In this document: positions 33,142 through 41,987 of the stretch, one piece after another | How the letters are laid out: every line of letters begins with the position of its first letter | How positions within the stretch are numbered: the stretch's first letter is position 1 | Assembly (NCBI GenBank): GCA_003149065.1 | Contig: QGFZ01000004.1 | Location: forward strand, 37,548 to 101,547 | Origin: Ruminococcaceae bacterium R-25 | Lineage (GTDB): Bacteria; Bacillota; Clostridia; Saccharofermentanales; Saccharofermentanaceae | Reading direction: 5' to 3' | DNA length: 64,000 nt | Made by a program: the position numbers and the translations under genes | Notes under the pieces: model-generated | Told to the model about the DNA's origin: nothing | Database searches by the model: none | What the model saw: the letters and a program-made list of their open reading frames with translations, nothing else

Positions 33142-33816
33142 ATGAAAAAGGGATTAACAGAGATCGTATTTATCCTGGACCGCAGCGGTTCAATGGGTGG
33201 TTTGGAGAAGGACACGATCGGAGGCTACAACTCCATGATCGCAAAGCAGAAGAATGAAGGGAGCGAGGCTCTTATCTCGACGATCCTTTTCGATAACGAG
33301 ACAGAAGTCCTGCATGACAGAGTACCGCTTACAAAGATCGAACCCATCACTGAAAAGGAGTATTTTGTCAGAGGTTCGACAGCGCTCCTGGATGCTATCG
33401 GCGGTGCGATCCATCACATCGGAAATGTCCATAAATATGCGAGAGATGAGGATGTTCCGGAAAAGACGCTCTTCATCATCACGACAGACGGCATGGAGAA
33501 TTCCAGCAGGGAATATACCTATGACAATGTCAAAAAGATGGTCAAAAGACAGAAGAAAGAATACGGCTGGGAGTTCATTTTCCTGGGCGCAAACATCGAT
33601 GCCATAAGCGTTGCAAACCAGTTCGGTATCGACAGGAGCAGAGCGGTAAGATACGAATGCGATGAAGCGGGCACGAAGCTCAACTACAAGATGATGTCCA
33701 AGATGGTTTCCTGCGCAAGGGCATGCGGTTCGGCACAGGAAATGGCAGCCGCTTTCGATTCCGACGAGATGCTCTCTGAGATCCGCGATGATTTCGCCAG
33801 AAGGCATAAGGAATAA
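33142..33816 (+). CDS. VWA-domain protein
   Basis: A 224-residue soluble von Willebrand factor A protein with a complete metal site: DRSGSMGG (DxSxS), Thr in RGSTALLD and Asp in TTDGMEN. No signal peptide or membrane segment is seen, so it is likely cytoplasmic, as in small stand-alone VWA proteins linked to stress or phage genes. GTGAGGAAA precedes the start. Function not known. Confidence 0.85.
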   Translation: MKKGLTEIVFILDRSGSMGGLEKDTIGGYNSMIAKQKNEGSEALISTILFDNETEVLHDRVPLTKIEPITEKEYFVRGSTALLDAIGGAIHHIGNVHKYARDEDVPEKTLFIITTDGMENSSREYTYDNVKKMVKRQKKEYGWEFIFLGANIDAISVANQFGIDRSRAVRYECDEAGTKLNYKMMSKMVSCARACGSAQEMAAAFDSDEMLSEIRDDFARRHKE

Positions 33817-33839
33817 AAGAGGATAATTCTATGTGCGGA

Positions 33840-33861
33840 GTCCTTGTGCTGTCCTTGTGCT
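33840..33861. repeat. 11-bp tandem repeat
   Basis: GTCCTTGTGCT occurs twice in direct succession, upstream of the DUF2130 promoter region. Confidence 0.6.
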
Positions 33862-33871
33862 GACCAATATC

Positions 33872-33916
33872 AGTCCGTTTATTGGCCGCATATCGGACTC
33901 CGTTATGAATTATAAT
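33872..33916 (+). promoter_or_regulatory. Promoter region of the DUF2130 gene with inverted repeat
   Basis: AGTCCG (33872) and CGGACT (33894) form an inverted repeat 12 bp before a TATAAT at 33911-33916. A regulator could bind there. Confidence 0.45.
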
Positions 33917-33952
33917 AGGGGCATAAAGATTTGAGCAGGGAGGATTATCAGT

Positions 33953-35206
33953 ATGCATGAGATCAAGTGTCCCAAGTGTGGAGAAGTGTTCCAGGTCGAT
34001 GAGTCCGGTTATGCCGAGCTCTTAAGCCAGGTCAGGAACGAAGCTTTTGAAGAAGAACTTCATAAGCGTGCAAAGGAATTGGAAGATAAGAACAAGAGCG
34101 ATCTTAAGATGGCGCAGATGCAGCAGGAGAAGTCCTTTGCTGAGACTATTTCGGATAAGGACAAAGAGATCGCAAATAAGGATATGGAGATCCAGAAGCT
34201 CAAGAACCAGCTTGCCATGGGCGACTCCGAAAAGAAGCTTGCGATCACCGAAGCTGTCCGTGACAAGGATAAGGAGATCGCTGACATCAATGCTTCTGTG
34301 ATCGAGCTTAAGAGCAAGCTCGCTAACCAGAAGACTGAGAGCGAACTTAAGGAAAAGAATCTCGAGGAGAGATACAAGAACGAGCTTAAGCTCAAGGATG
34401 AGCAGATTGAGCAGTATAAGGATTTCAAGGCGCGCCAGTCCACGAAGATGGTGGGCGAGAGTCTGGAGCAGCACTGCCAGATCCAGTTCAACAGCCTCCG
34501 TATGACCGCATTCCCCAATGCTTATTTCGAGAAAGACAATACAGTAAGCGGCACCGGCAGCAAAGGTGATTTTATCTTCAGGGATTTTGATGAAGGCCAG
34601 GAATTCATTTCGATCATGTTCGAGATGAAGAACGAGATGGATACCACTGCGTCCAAGCACAAGAATGAGGATTTCTTCAAAGAACTCGATAAGGACAGGA
34701 ATGAAAAGGGCTGTGAATATGCGGTTCTTGTATCGCTTCTTGAAGCAGATAACGATCTCTACAATAATGGTATCGTTGACGTCTCTTACAAGTATCCGAA
34801 GATGTATGTTATAAGGCCGCAGTTCTTTATCCCCATGATCACGCTTCTGAGGAACGCTGCACTCAATTCCCTGCAGTATCAGAAGGAACTTGCCATCGTG
34901 AGGAACCAGCAGCTCGATCTCGTCAATTTTGAGGCCAACATGCAGGCTTTTAAGGATGCTTTCGGGCGCAACTATAAACTGGCCAATGATAAGTTCGGAG
35001 CAGCAATCGATGAGATCGACAAAGCCATAAAGGCTTTAGAGAAGACAAAGGCAGATCTGTTGGCATCTGAGAAATACTTAAGGATTGCAGGTGACAAAAC
35101 TGACGATCTTTCCATTAAGAAGCTTACCAAGAACGCGCCTTCCGTTAAGAAGATGTTCGATGACTTGAATAACGGCGAAGCGGTGTTCGGAGACGGCGCG
35201 GAATAA
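33953..35206 (+). CDS. DUF2130 protein
   Basis: The 417-residue protein begins with a zinc-ribbon-like knuckle (IKCPKCGEVFQVDE). A long coiled coil (about residues 25-160, Lys/Glu rich) leads to a C-terminal domain containing GTGSKGDFIFRDFDEGQEF and FEMKNEMDTT. This domain order is that of the DUF2130 family, whose core resembles restriction-type nucleases. Activity unproven. GGGAGG precedes the start. Confidence 0.85.
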   Translation: MHEIKCPKCGEVFQVDESGYAELLSQVRNEAFEEELHKRAKELEDKNKSDLKMAQMQQEKSFAETISDKDKEIANKDMEIQKLKNQLAMGDSEKKLAITEAVRDKDKEIADINASVIELKSKLANQKTESELKEKNLEERYKNELKLKDEQIEQYKDFKARQSTKMVGESLEQHCQIQFNSLRMTAFPNAYFEKDNTVSGTGSKGDFIFRDFDEGQEFISIMFEMKNEMDTTASKHKNEDFFKELDKDRNEKGCEYAVLVSLLEADNDLYNNGIVDVSYKYPKMYVIRPQFFIPMITLLRNAALNSLQYQKELAIVRNQQLDLVNFEANMQAFKDAFGRNYKLANDKFGAAIDEIDKAIKALEKTKADLLASEKYLRIAGDKTDDLSIKKLTKNAPSVKKMFDDLNNGEAVFGDGAE

Positions 35207-35316
35207 GCTCAAAAGCGTAATGGTTTTCCAACGGTAACGGTCTTATGGCGGGCGTAACCAACAACGCCCGTCTATATATAATGCGCACAATAAATCTATA
35301 GAGTATAATTATCACC

Positions 35317-36342
35317 ATGAAACGCTCTGAAGTAAAAGTCTCAAATAGCAGAATCGCGGCTACGGTTCTGGCGGGCATCGTGCTCGCCCTTTTTTTCTTG
35401 ACTGTCGTAGGACTTATCTACTACAGGGAGATGATCAGGCGCATTGGCGAGGTCCAGGAGGAAGTCTATACACAGTATCCCAGGCTCTATGCTTATATTG
35501 CGGAGGATCCGGACAGCCAGCTGTCGAACCGTATTTATAAAGAGATTTCAGAGTATGCCAAGGAGAACGGCTGCTATGTCGAGATGACAGGGCAAAACCT
35601 TTCGACGACTTATTCGAAATCGGACAGAATCAATATTGCGATCAGCTCCAAAGTGGACGGGATCATTTTAGAGGGCGATAACTCCGAAGAGACAATAGAA
35701 CTCATTAAGAAAGCCGATGCTGCAGGCATTCCGGTCGTTACGGTCTTATCAGACAGCGAGGGTTCAGAGAGAAAGAGTTTTATCGGTCTTAACCAATACG
35801 ATCTGGGCACCGAATACGGCCACGCCCTGACCGAGATCTCGACTGTAAACTATCCTTTGTCGGTGCTTGTCCTGAAGAACGGCAGTTCCGATGACTTCAT
35901 AATCCAGGCTATTCAAAAGCCTCTTACGGGAAGATTCGTTGCGATATCTTCAAAGGACATCGATACTTCCTCACAGTTCACATCAGAAGAAAACATCATG
36001 AAGACACTGGACGAACTCAATAAAATGCCCGATGTCATCATATGCCTGAACGATAAGATCACCGAGAGCGCTATCCAGTGTATCGTCGAAAAGAACCTCG
36101 TAGGAAAGACCAAGATCCTTGGATATTACGACTCTGAGACGATCAGGAAAGCCATCGAAAAAGGTTCCGTATACGCGACATTCACTATCGATACAAAGGC
36201 TCTTGCGATGCAGAGCGTAAATGCACTTAACGAGTTTAACGATACCGGATACGTAAGTGACTACAGCACGACAATGGTCAAAAAGATCACGCGCTTGAAT
36301 CTGGATGATTACAATTCGGAGGGCGATGAGAATGAGGGCTAA
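35317..36342 (+). CDS. Membrane-anchored sugar-binding receptor (XylFII-like)
   Basis: The 341-residue product has one N-terminal transmembrane helix (VLAGIVLALFFLTVVGLIYY) and a periplasmic-binding-protein fold of the LacI/ribose type (VDGIILEGDNSEETIELIKKA, DVIICLNDKITESA). It is followed, with overlap, by a LytS/YesM-like kinase and a YesN-like regulator. This is the order of the XylFII-LytS-YesN three-component xylose sensor of clostridia, in which the receptor stimulates the kinase. It has no ribosome site; TATAAT at 35304-35309 lies 7 bp upstream of the ATG, suggesting a leaderless message. Confidence 0.82.
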   Translation: MKRSEVKVSNSRIAATVLAGIVLALFFLTVVGLIYYREMIRRIGEVQEEVYTQYPRLYAYIAEDPDSQLSNRIYKEISEYAKENGCYVEMTGQNLSTTYSKSDRINIAISSKVDGIILEGDNSEETIELIKKADAAGIPVVTVLSDSEGSERKSFIGLNQYDLGTEYGHALTEISTVNYPLSVLVLKNGSSDDFIIQAIQKPLTGRFVAISSKDIDTSSQFTSEENIMKTLDELNKMPDVIICLNDKITESAIQCIVEKNLVGKTKILGYYDSETIRKAIEKGSVYATFTIDTKALAMQSVNALNEFNDTGYVSDYSTTMVKKITRLNLDDYNSEGDENEG

Positions 36343-37810
36343 TTTCTTTGCCAACATGAAGATCTCCCGTAAGCTCGTTGCGGTATTCCTTGCGACGTCG
36401 TTCATTGCGATGGGCGTCAATGTTTTCATTTACGTAAACCTGAACCAGGCGCTCGATAAGATCAACTCGGTATTCGCCAGCAACATCAGCTTGAATGAGC
36501 TTTCCGACAGCTTAAACAAGACTCACCAGGGTCTTACGGGATTTTTGGAGACTAAGGGAACCGATGATTTCGAGCTCTATTATGCGGCTTCGCTTGATAT
36601 CAAGAACATGAGCCGCAAGCTCAATTCCAATGTTACCGACAACAATATAAGGCTCTCGGAGCGCGACATCAGAAACATGATCGATACCTATCTCTCTTAT
36701 GCGGACGAGGCAGTGCAGGCAAAGCGAGGCAGGAACATCGATGAATACACTGCAAAATATAACGAGTGCACGAGGATCAAAGACTACCTCAACACCTATA
36801 TCTATTCGGTCAACAACGACCAGTTCAAAACGAACTCCGAGACATATATGGCGCTCGTAAATTCGCTTAAATATACGGAATTCATGAGCGTCCTCATTTT
36901 CGTAGTCGCATCGGTCATGAACGTCCTCCTCATCGTAATCCTCACGAGTACGATCACGAGACCTCTTACCAGGCTCTCTGCAAAGGCCGATGAGATCTCC
37001 CAGGGCTCACCCGAAAACGTTGAGCCTCTGGAAGTTTATTCCGAAGACGAAGTCGGTAAGGTTACGAGAGCGTTTAACGAGATGCTTGCGTCCATCAAGG
37101 ACTACATCGCGCGTATCAGGACGCAGCTCATTACGGAAAGTGAGATGAAGGAGAAAAACCTCCTCATGGAAACGCACCTTAAGGATGCGCAGCTTAAATA
37201 TCTGCAGTCGCAGATCAACCCGCACTTCCTGTTCAATACTTTGAATGCCGGTGCGCAGCTCGCCATGATGGAAGGTGCTGACAGGACCGTTGAATACATA
37301 AGGAACATGGCAGACTTCTTCCGTTATAACGTTAAGAAGAGTTCCGAGACGGTAAAGCTCTCGGAAGAGATCGAACTCGTTGATTCATACATGTATATCC
37401 TGAACGTAAGATTCGCCGGAGAGATGCTTTTCGAAAAGGACATCGACGAGAGCCTTTTAAACGTCATGGTTCCGTCCATGATCATCCAGCCTCTGGTCGA
37501 AAACTCAATAAAATACGGCATCAAGGACTTAGAGCCCGGCGAGGGCAAGGTCACGCTCTCCGTTTACCGCGAGAACAATATGTGCTGCATCAGGGTCAGT
37601 GATAATGGCATAGGCACGGACGAAGAGATCATCGAGAAGATCATGAATCACGAGAAAAAGCCCTCTGAGACAAGAGGTGTAGGAATAACAAATGTTATGT
37701 CGAGGCTCGATCTTTACTACAACAACAGGGAAGTTTTCGAGATGAAGAGCCGCAAGAACGAAGGAACACACGTAACGATAAAGATACCGTTGGAGGACCA
37801 AAATGTATAA
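36332..37810 (+). CDS. Sensor histidine kinase, LytS/YesM type
   Basis: The 492-residue product has transmembrane helices near residues 12-32 and 185-207 flanking an extracellular four-helix region, a HAMP domain (ITRPLTRLSAKADEISQG) and a His_kinase domain with QSQINPHFLFNTLN (phospho-His). The ATPase motifs are PLVENSIKYGI and GVGITNVMSRL. ATG 36332 with GGAGGG is chosen over 36305. It overlaps the receptor gene and the regulator gene, and is likely activated by the sugar-bound receptor. Confidence 0.9.
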   Translation: MRANFFANMKISRKLVAVFLATSFIAMGVNVFIYVNLNQALDKINSVFASNISLNELSDSLNKTHQGLTGFLETKGTDDFELYYAASLDIKNMSRKLNSNVTDNNIRLSERDIRNMIDTYLSYADEAVQAKRGRNIDEYTAKYNECTRIKDYLNTYIYSVNNDQFKTNSETYMALVNSLKYTEFMSVLIFVVASVMNVLLIVILTSTITRPLTRLSAKADEISQGSPENVEPLEVYSEDEVGKVTRAFNEMLASIKDYIARIRTQLITESEMKEKNLLMETHLKDAQLKYLQSQINPHFLFNTLNAGAQLAMMEGADRTVEYIRNMADFFRYNVKKSSETVKLSEEIELVDSYMYILNVRFAGEMLFEKDIDESLLNVMVPSMIIQPLVENSIKYGIKDLEPGEGKVTLSVYRENNMCCIRVSDNGIGTDEEIIEKIMNHEKKPSETRGVGITNVMSRLDLYYNNREVFEMKSRKNEGTHVTIKIPLEDQNV

Positions 37811-39398
37811 GCTCATGCTCGCCGATGATGAGGGCATCGTAAGAGAATCGCTCAAGTTCATAGTAGATAAGGAATTTCCGGGAACGTTCGAGACGTTCGA
37901 AGCAAAGACCGGAAGACATGTAATTGAGCTTGCCGACGAGGTGCGCCCTGACATCGCATTCATGGATATCAGGATGCCCGGAATCAACGGCATCGATGCT
38001 ATGAAGGAGATCAGAAGGACCAACCCCAACATCGTATTCGTCATCATCTCAGCTTACGACAAATTCGACTATGCCAAGCAGGCATTAACACTTGGCGTTA
38101 TCGACTACATCAACAAGCCTTTCGACAAGGGCCAGATCGTCGCTGTCCTCAAAAAAGCGATGGAAGAAGTCGACCGCGTCAGAGAGCAGCGCAAAAGAGA
38201 GCTGGAGATCAAGGAAAAGCTCGATTCCATCGTCCCGATCATCGAAAACGGCCTGATCCAGGACCTCTTATCGCACGAGCATTTCAAGGAAAATATCGAA
38301 GAATATAAAAGGCTTCTTGAGATCGATGAAAAGTACGGCCTCATGCTTGCCATCGTAAGCGGTGAAAGGGAACCTGGCGGATATATGCGCGGCGCGGTCC
38401 CTGCGAGCGTCAAGACACAGAAGAATTATGAGACTGTCCTGCTCGTAATCTCCGACAATTTCAAGTGCATCACAGGCTCTGTCATGGGCAACAAGATCCC
38501 TGTCCTGATCCCTTGCGCAAAGAGCTCTCTGACACCTGAGGAATACCAGAAGATCGTCGATTCCGCGAACAACGCGCAGCAGGAATTATCCGAAGCATTA
38601 GGCATCGATTTCCGTATCGGAATAGGTCCCGTAAAGCCCCTCGAAAACATGGCGGATTCCTACAGCGAGGCGCTCTCTATCCTGGTTAAGACAAAGCAGA
38701 CTGTAGCTGAAGCCGTTGACCTTCCCGAAGGCTGCGAATACGATACTGACTATCCGCTCAAGACCGAAAAGGCGCTTTTCGATGCCATCGCACAGGGCGA
38801 TGTCGCAAGAGCGCAGGAGCAGGCAAATCTCTTCTTTGACTGGATGGAGAAGTCTTCCGGCGGTGCCATGTCCGACATCTGCCTTAAGGTATTGGAATTC
38901 GTCCTCTGGGGTGAGCGTCTTGCATACGGCAACGGCGGTCACGTTTACCACTTTATGTCCAGAAGCGAGTACCTGCCTGAGATCAATTCGATGAAGAGCT
39001 ACGATGAGCTCCGCCTCTGGTTCCTCTCGCACATCGAGCGTGCCGTCAACATGATCAATACGGCCAATGCCGCAAAGACAGAAGATGTTGCAGAAAAGGC
39101 CAAGAAATATATCGATCAGAACTACAAAGACGATATCTCTCTGGATGACCTTTCCGGCATGTACGATATCAGTCCGTTCTATTTCAGCAAGGTCTTTAAG
39201 ACGCAGACGGGCGTTACATTTACCGACTATCTGACAGGTGTCAGGGTTGCAAGGGCAAGAGAACTTTTAGAGGGCACGAACAAGTCCATGAAGGAGATCT
39301 GCTCGGAGGTCGGTTATTCAGATCCGAACTATTTCTCCCGTATCTTTAAAAAACATACGGGTGTCACTCCGACCGAGTACAAGGAGGGAAGAAGATAA
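37803..39398 (+). CDS. YesN-like response regulator with AraC-type DNA-binding domain
   Basis: The 531-residue product has a receiver domain (LMLADDEG, phospho-Asp in IAFMDIRMPG), a long central region, and a C-terminal AraC double helix-turn-helix (ISLDDLSGMYDISPFYFSKV; CSEVGYSDPNYFSRIFKKHTG). It is coupled by overlap to the kinase gene and by a shared base to the binding lipoprotein gene. It probably activates the sugar transporter operon starting at 40766, as YesN does for xylFGH elsewhere. Confidence 0.9.
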   Translation: MYKLMLADDEGIVRESLKFIVDKEFPGTFETFEAKTGRHVIELADEVRPDIAFMDIRMPGINGIDAMKEIRRTNPNIVFVIISAYDKFDYAKQALTLGVIDYINKPFDKGQIVAVLKKAMEEVDRVREQRKRELEIKEKLDSIVPIIENGLIQDLLSHEHFKENIEEYKRLLEIDEKYGLMLAIVSGEREPGGYMRGAVPASVKTQKNYETVLLVISDNFKCITGSVMGNKIPVLIPCAKSSLTPEEYQKIVDSANNAQQELSEALGIDFRIGIGPVKPLENMADSYSEALSILVKTKQTVAEAVDLPEGCEYDTDYPLKTEKALFDAIAQGDVARAQEQANLFFDWMEKSSGGAMSDICLKVLEFVLWGERLAYGNGGHVYHFMSRSEYLPEINSMKSYDELRLWFLSHIERAVNMINTANAAKTEDVAEKAKKYIDQNYKDDISLDDLSGMYDISPFYFSKVFKTQTGVTFTDYLTGVRVARARELLEGTNKSMKEICSEVGYSDPNYFSRIFKKHTGVTPTEYKEGRR

Positions 39399-40426
39399 TG
39401 CGCAGGGTTTTAACCAGGATAATTGCGGCCTTAATGGCCATATCGCTCCTTCTTTGCACCGGCTGCAATACACCGGAGAAAAAAGAAGTTACTCCTACCA
39501 CAAAAAGCGACAATGTCCTTATCGGACTGTCTTTCGACTCTTTTGTTATCGAGCGCTGGACCCGTGACCGCGACGTTTTCGTATCGACCGCAAATAACCT
39601 TGGCGCCGAAGTAAATGTCCAGTCTGCAGGCGGTGACGTCGAAAAGCAGATCTCCCACATCAAGTATTTTATCGAGATCGGAGTTGACGCGATCGTCATT
39701 ATCACTGCCGATGCCGTCGCTCTCGCTGATGTCCTCAAAGAGGCCAAGAATAAAGGCATTCCGGTCATCTGCTACGACCGTCTCGTTATGAATGCCAATG
39801 CCGATCTCTACATATCTTTCAACAACGAAACCGTCGGCCGCGAAATGGCAAAAGCGGTCTGCAGCAAGGTTCCGGACGGCGGCACGATCGTCGAGATTAT
39901 GGGACCCGAATCCGACAACAACGTGCCTCAGGTTATGGCCGGCTTTGATTCCGTCTGTGCCGAGCACAACATGAATATCACGCTGAAGTACAACTGCGAG
40001 AACTGGAAACCGGAGCTTGCTTACGAATTCATCAATGCCAATTTCGATGAAGTAAGCCAGGCCGATGCGATCATGTGTGGTAACGATGCGCTCGCAGGCG
40101 AAGTAATCCACGCTCTTGCCGAGCGCGGCTATGCCGGCAAGATCTATGTAACCGGCCAGGATGCAGATCTCGAAGCGTGCCAGAGGATCGTCGAAGGCAC
40201 CCAGCTCGTAACTGTTTATAAGCCTGTTGAAAACCTCGCACACCTCGCTGCCGAATATGCCGTCCAGCTCGCAAACGGCCAGAAACCTAATGACACTGAT
40301 ACGTTTTTCGACGGCACACAGGATATTCCTTATGTTGCGATCGAACCCACAGGCGTTACCAAAGAAAACCTGGACACCACGATCATCCAGAGCGGCTTCC
40401 ACTTAAAAGAGGAAATCTATAAGTAA
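39398..40426 (+). CDS. Sugar-binding lipoprotein
   Basis: The 342-residue product has a lipoprotein signal (MALMAISLLL region ends at CTGC) and a ribose/xylose-type binding domain (YFIEIGVDAIVIITADAVAL, CYDRLVMNANADLYISFNN, DAIMCGNDALAGEV, GQDADLEACQRI). It is encoded in the sensory operon rather than with the transporter, one base after the regulator. It may deliver sugar to the sensor or to the transporter downstream, serving as an alternative to the binding protein at 40766. Confidence 0.85.
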   Translation: MRRVLTRIIAALMAISLLLCTGCNTPEKKEVTPTTKSDNVLIGLSFDSFVIERWTRDRDVFVSTANNLGAEVNVQSAGGDVEKQISHIKYFIEIGVDAIVIITADAVALADVLKEAKNKGIPVICYDRLVMNANADLYISFNNETVGREMAKAVCSKVPDGGTIVEIMGPESDNNVPQVMAGFDSVCAEHNMNITLKYNCENWKPELAYEFINANFDEVSQADAIMCGNDALAGEVIHALAERGYAGKIYVTGQDADLEACQRIVEGTQLVTVYKPVENLAHLAAEYAVQLANGQKPNDTDTFFDGTQDIPYVAIEPTGVTKENLDTTIIQSGFHLKEEIYK

Positions 40427-40451
40427 GCAGCCGTTTTAGCAGAAACCATTG

Positions 40452-40486
40452 ATCCCGGATCCGCATAAGGGTCCGGGATTTTTTTG
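40452..40486 (+). terminator. Intrinsic terminator of the sensory operon
   Basis: ATCCCGGA and TCCGGGAT form a stem, extended by inner GC pairs, followed by seven or eight T. Confidence 0.9.
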
Positions 40487-40590
40487 TGCCTGCCTTTTCG
40501 AAAACACCAGCCCGGCAGTCCTTCACGCGCGCGCGTTTTAATATAATCAATTTCCATACAAATATTACGTTTGTGGCATTTTTGTTGTAT

Positions 40591-40639
40591 TTAGCACAAT
40601 CTTGATAATTTGGTAATATCGAACACATAATTGTGCTAA
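40591..40639. promoter_or_regulatory. Inverted repeat flanking the sugar-transporter promoter
   Basis: TTAGCACAAT (40591-40600) and ATTGTGCTAA (40630-40639) are perfect 10-bp inverted arms. Between them lies a promoter candidate: TTGATA (40602-40607), 18 bp, CATAAT (40626-40631). A dimer bound to both arms would enclose the promoter. The leader to the start at 40766 is about 130 nt. Confidence 0.6.
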
Positions 40640-40765
40640 AAACGTGCCGAACCTTATGACAACTTGCCAAAAATATCAAGAATGTCGATATGCAATTCCT
40701 ATATACCCAATGTTAAGTTGTATGTGGCAGTAAATGCCGATACTACTAATAGGAGGAATTTCTCA

Positions 40766-41830
40766 ATGTTTAAGAAAATTCTTGGAACAATTCTTTGCGC
40801 TGCAATCGCATGTGCTGCATTGACAGGCTGCGCTGGTTCCGGCAAGAAGAAGGTTGGCGTTTCAATGCCTACACAGGACCTTCAGAGATGGAATCAGGAC
40901 GGCGCTTACATGAAGGAAAAGTTCGAAGCAGCTGGCTACGAAGTAGACCTTCAGTATGCAGGTAACAAGCCCGATCAGCAGCTCTCACAGGTAGAGAACA
41001 TGATCAACTCAGGCTGCAAGGTTCTCGTAATCGCAGCTATCGAGTCTTCTTCACTCAGCCAGGCTCTCGATAAGGCAGCTAAGAAGAATATTCCTGTTAT
41101 CGCTTATGACCGTCTCATCATGGACAACGAGAACGTTGCTTACTATGCAACATTCGACAACTACAAGGTTGGTCAGATTCAGGGCGAATTCGTAAAGAAG
41201 GCTCTTGATCTTGATAACGCAGCTGGTCCTTTCAACATCGAGTTCACAGCTGGTGACCCTGGCGACAACAATGCCGGCTTCTTCTTCAACGGTGCTATGG
41301 ACGTTCTTAAGCCTTACCTCGATTCCGGTAAGCTCGTTTGCGTTTCCGGCCAGACAGATTTCGACTCTGTTGCTACACCTGAGTGGGCTTCCGCTACAGC
41401 ACAGGCTAGAGCAGAGAACATCATCGGCTCCAACTATGCAGACAAGAACATCGACGCATGGCTTTGCTCCAACGACTCTACAGCTCAGGGCGTTGTTACA
41501 GCTCTTGACGCTCGTTACAACAGCGAAGGCAGAGGCGGTCAGTGGCCTGTAATCACTGGTCAGGACTGTGATATCGTTTCTGTTAAGCACATGATCGCTG
41601 GTAAGCAGACAATGTCCGTATTCAAGGATACACGTACACTCGCTGAGAGAACAGTTACAATGGTTAACCAGATCCTTGAAGGCAAGACAGTTGAGACAAA
41701 CAACACATACAACAACAACAAGAAGGAAGTTCCTTCTTACCTCTGCGACCCTGTATTCGCTGATAAGGATTCCATCCAGAAGATCCTCATCGATTCCGGC
41801 TACTACAAGGCAGAAGACGTTGGTTTGTAA
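40766..41830 (+). CDS. chvE: Monosaccharide-binding lipoprotein (ChvE-like)
   Basis: A 354-residue binding lipoprotein (lipobox LTGC) related to ChvE and XylF: QLSQVENMINSGCKVLVIAA, AYDRLIMDNENVAYYATFDN, ITGQDCDIVSVKHMIAGKQT. AGGAGG lies 9 bp before the ATG. Codons are strongly biased toward a small preferred set, suggesting very high expression. It is followed by a stable hairpin and then the ATPase and permease genes, so it is the main binding protein of that ABC importer. The sugar is probably xylose, glucose or arabinose. Confidence 0.88.
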   Translation: MFKKILGTILCAAIACAALTGCAGSGKKKVGVSMPTQDLQRWNQDGAYMKEKFEAAGYEVDLQYAGNKPDQQLSQVENMINSGCKVLVIAAIESSSLSQALDKAAKKNIPVIAYDRLIMDNENVAYYATFDNYKVGQIQGEFVKKALDLDNAAGPFNIEFTAGDPGDNNAGFFFNGAMDVLKPYLDSGKLVCVSGQTDFDSVATPEWASATAQARAENIIGSNYADKNIDAWLCSNDSTAQGVVTALDARYNSEGRGGQWPVITGQDCDIVSVKHMIAGKQTMSVFKDTRTLAERTVTMVNQILEGKTVETNNTYNNNKKEVPSYLCDPVFADKDSIQKILIDSGYYKAEDVGL

Positions 41831-41853
41831 TTTTTAACTAATCAGCCCTAAAG

Positions 41854-41875
41854 CAGGCGGGGGAAACCCCGCCTG
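41854..41875 (+). other. GNRA-looped hairpin between binding protein and ATPase genes
   Basis: CAGGCGGGG and CCCCGCCTG form a 9-bp perfect stem closed by GAAA. No T-run follows. Such hairpins commonly protect the 3' end of an abundant binding-protein message and reduce downstream expression. Confidence 0.7.
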
Positions 41876-41987
41876 TATATTGGGGCTAACCTTTAACTCG
41901 AACACTACAGCATTTCTGCAAACAAACTCAGAAAAAATTCAGAACTTAAAACAAAAAACTTTTTAAAACTTACGAAAGAGGCGACAC

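Noticed and set aside
34022..34660. 212-codon minus-strand Leu-rich frame inside the DUF2130 gene
   Set aside because: Leu richness mirrors the Lys/Glu coiled coil on the plus strand; the plus-strand protein is clearly a known family.
39431..40402. 323-codon minus-strand frame opposite the sugar-binding lipoprotein
   Set aside because: Shadow of a strongly coding plus strand with biased codons; no recognisable domain.
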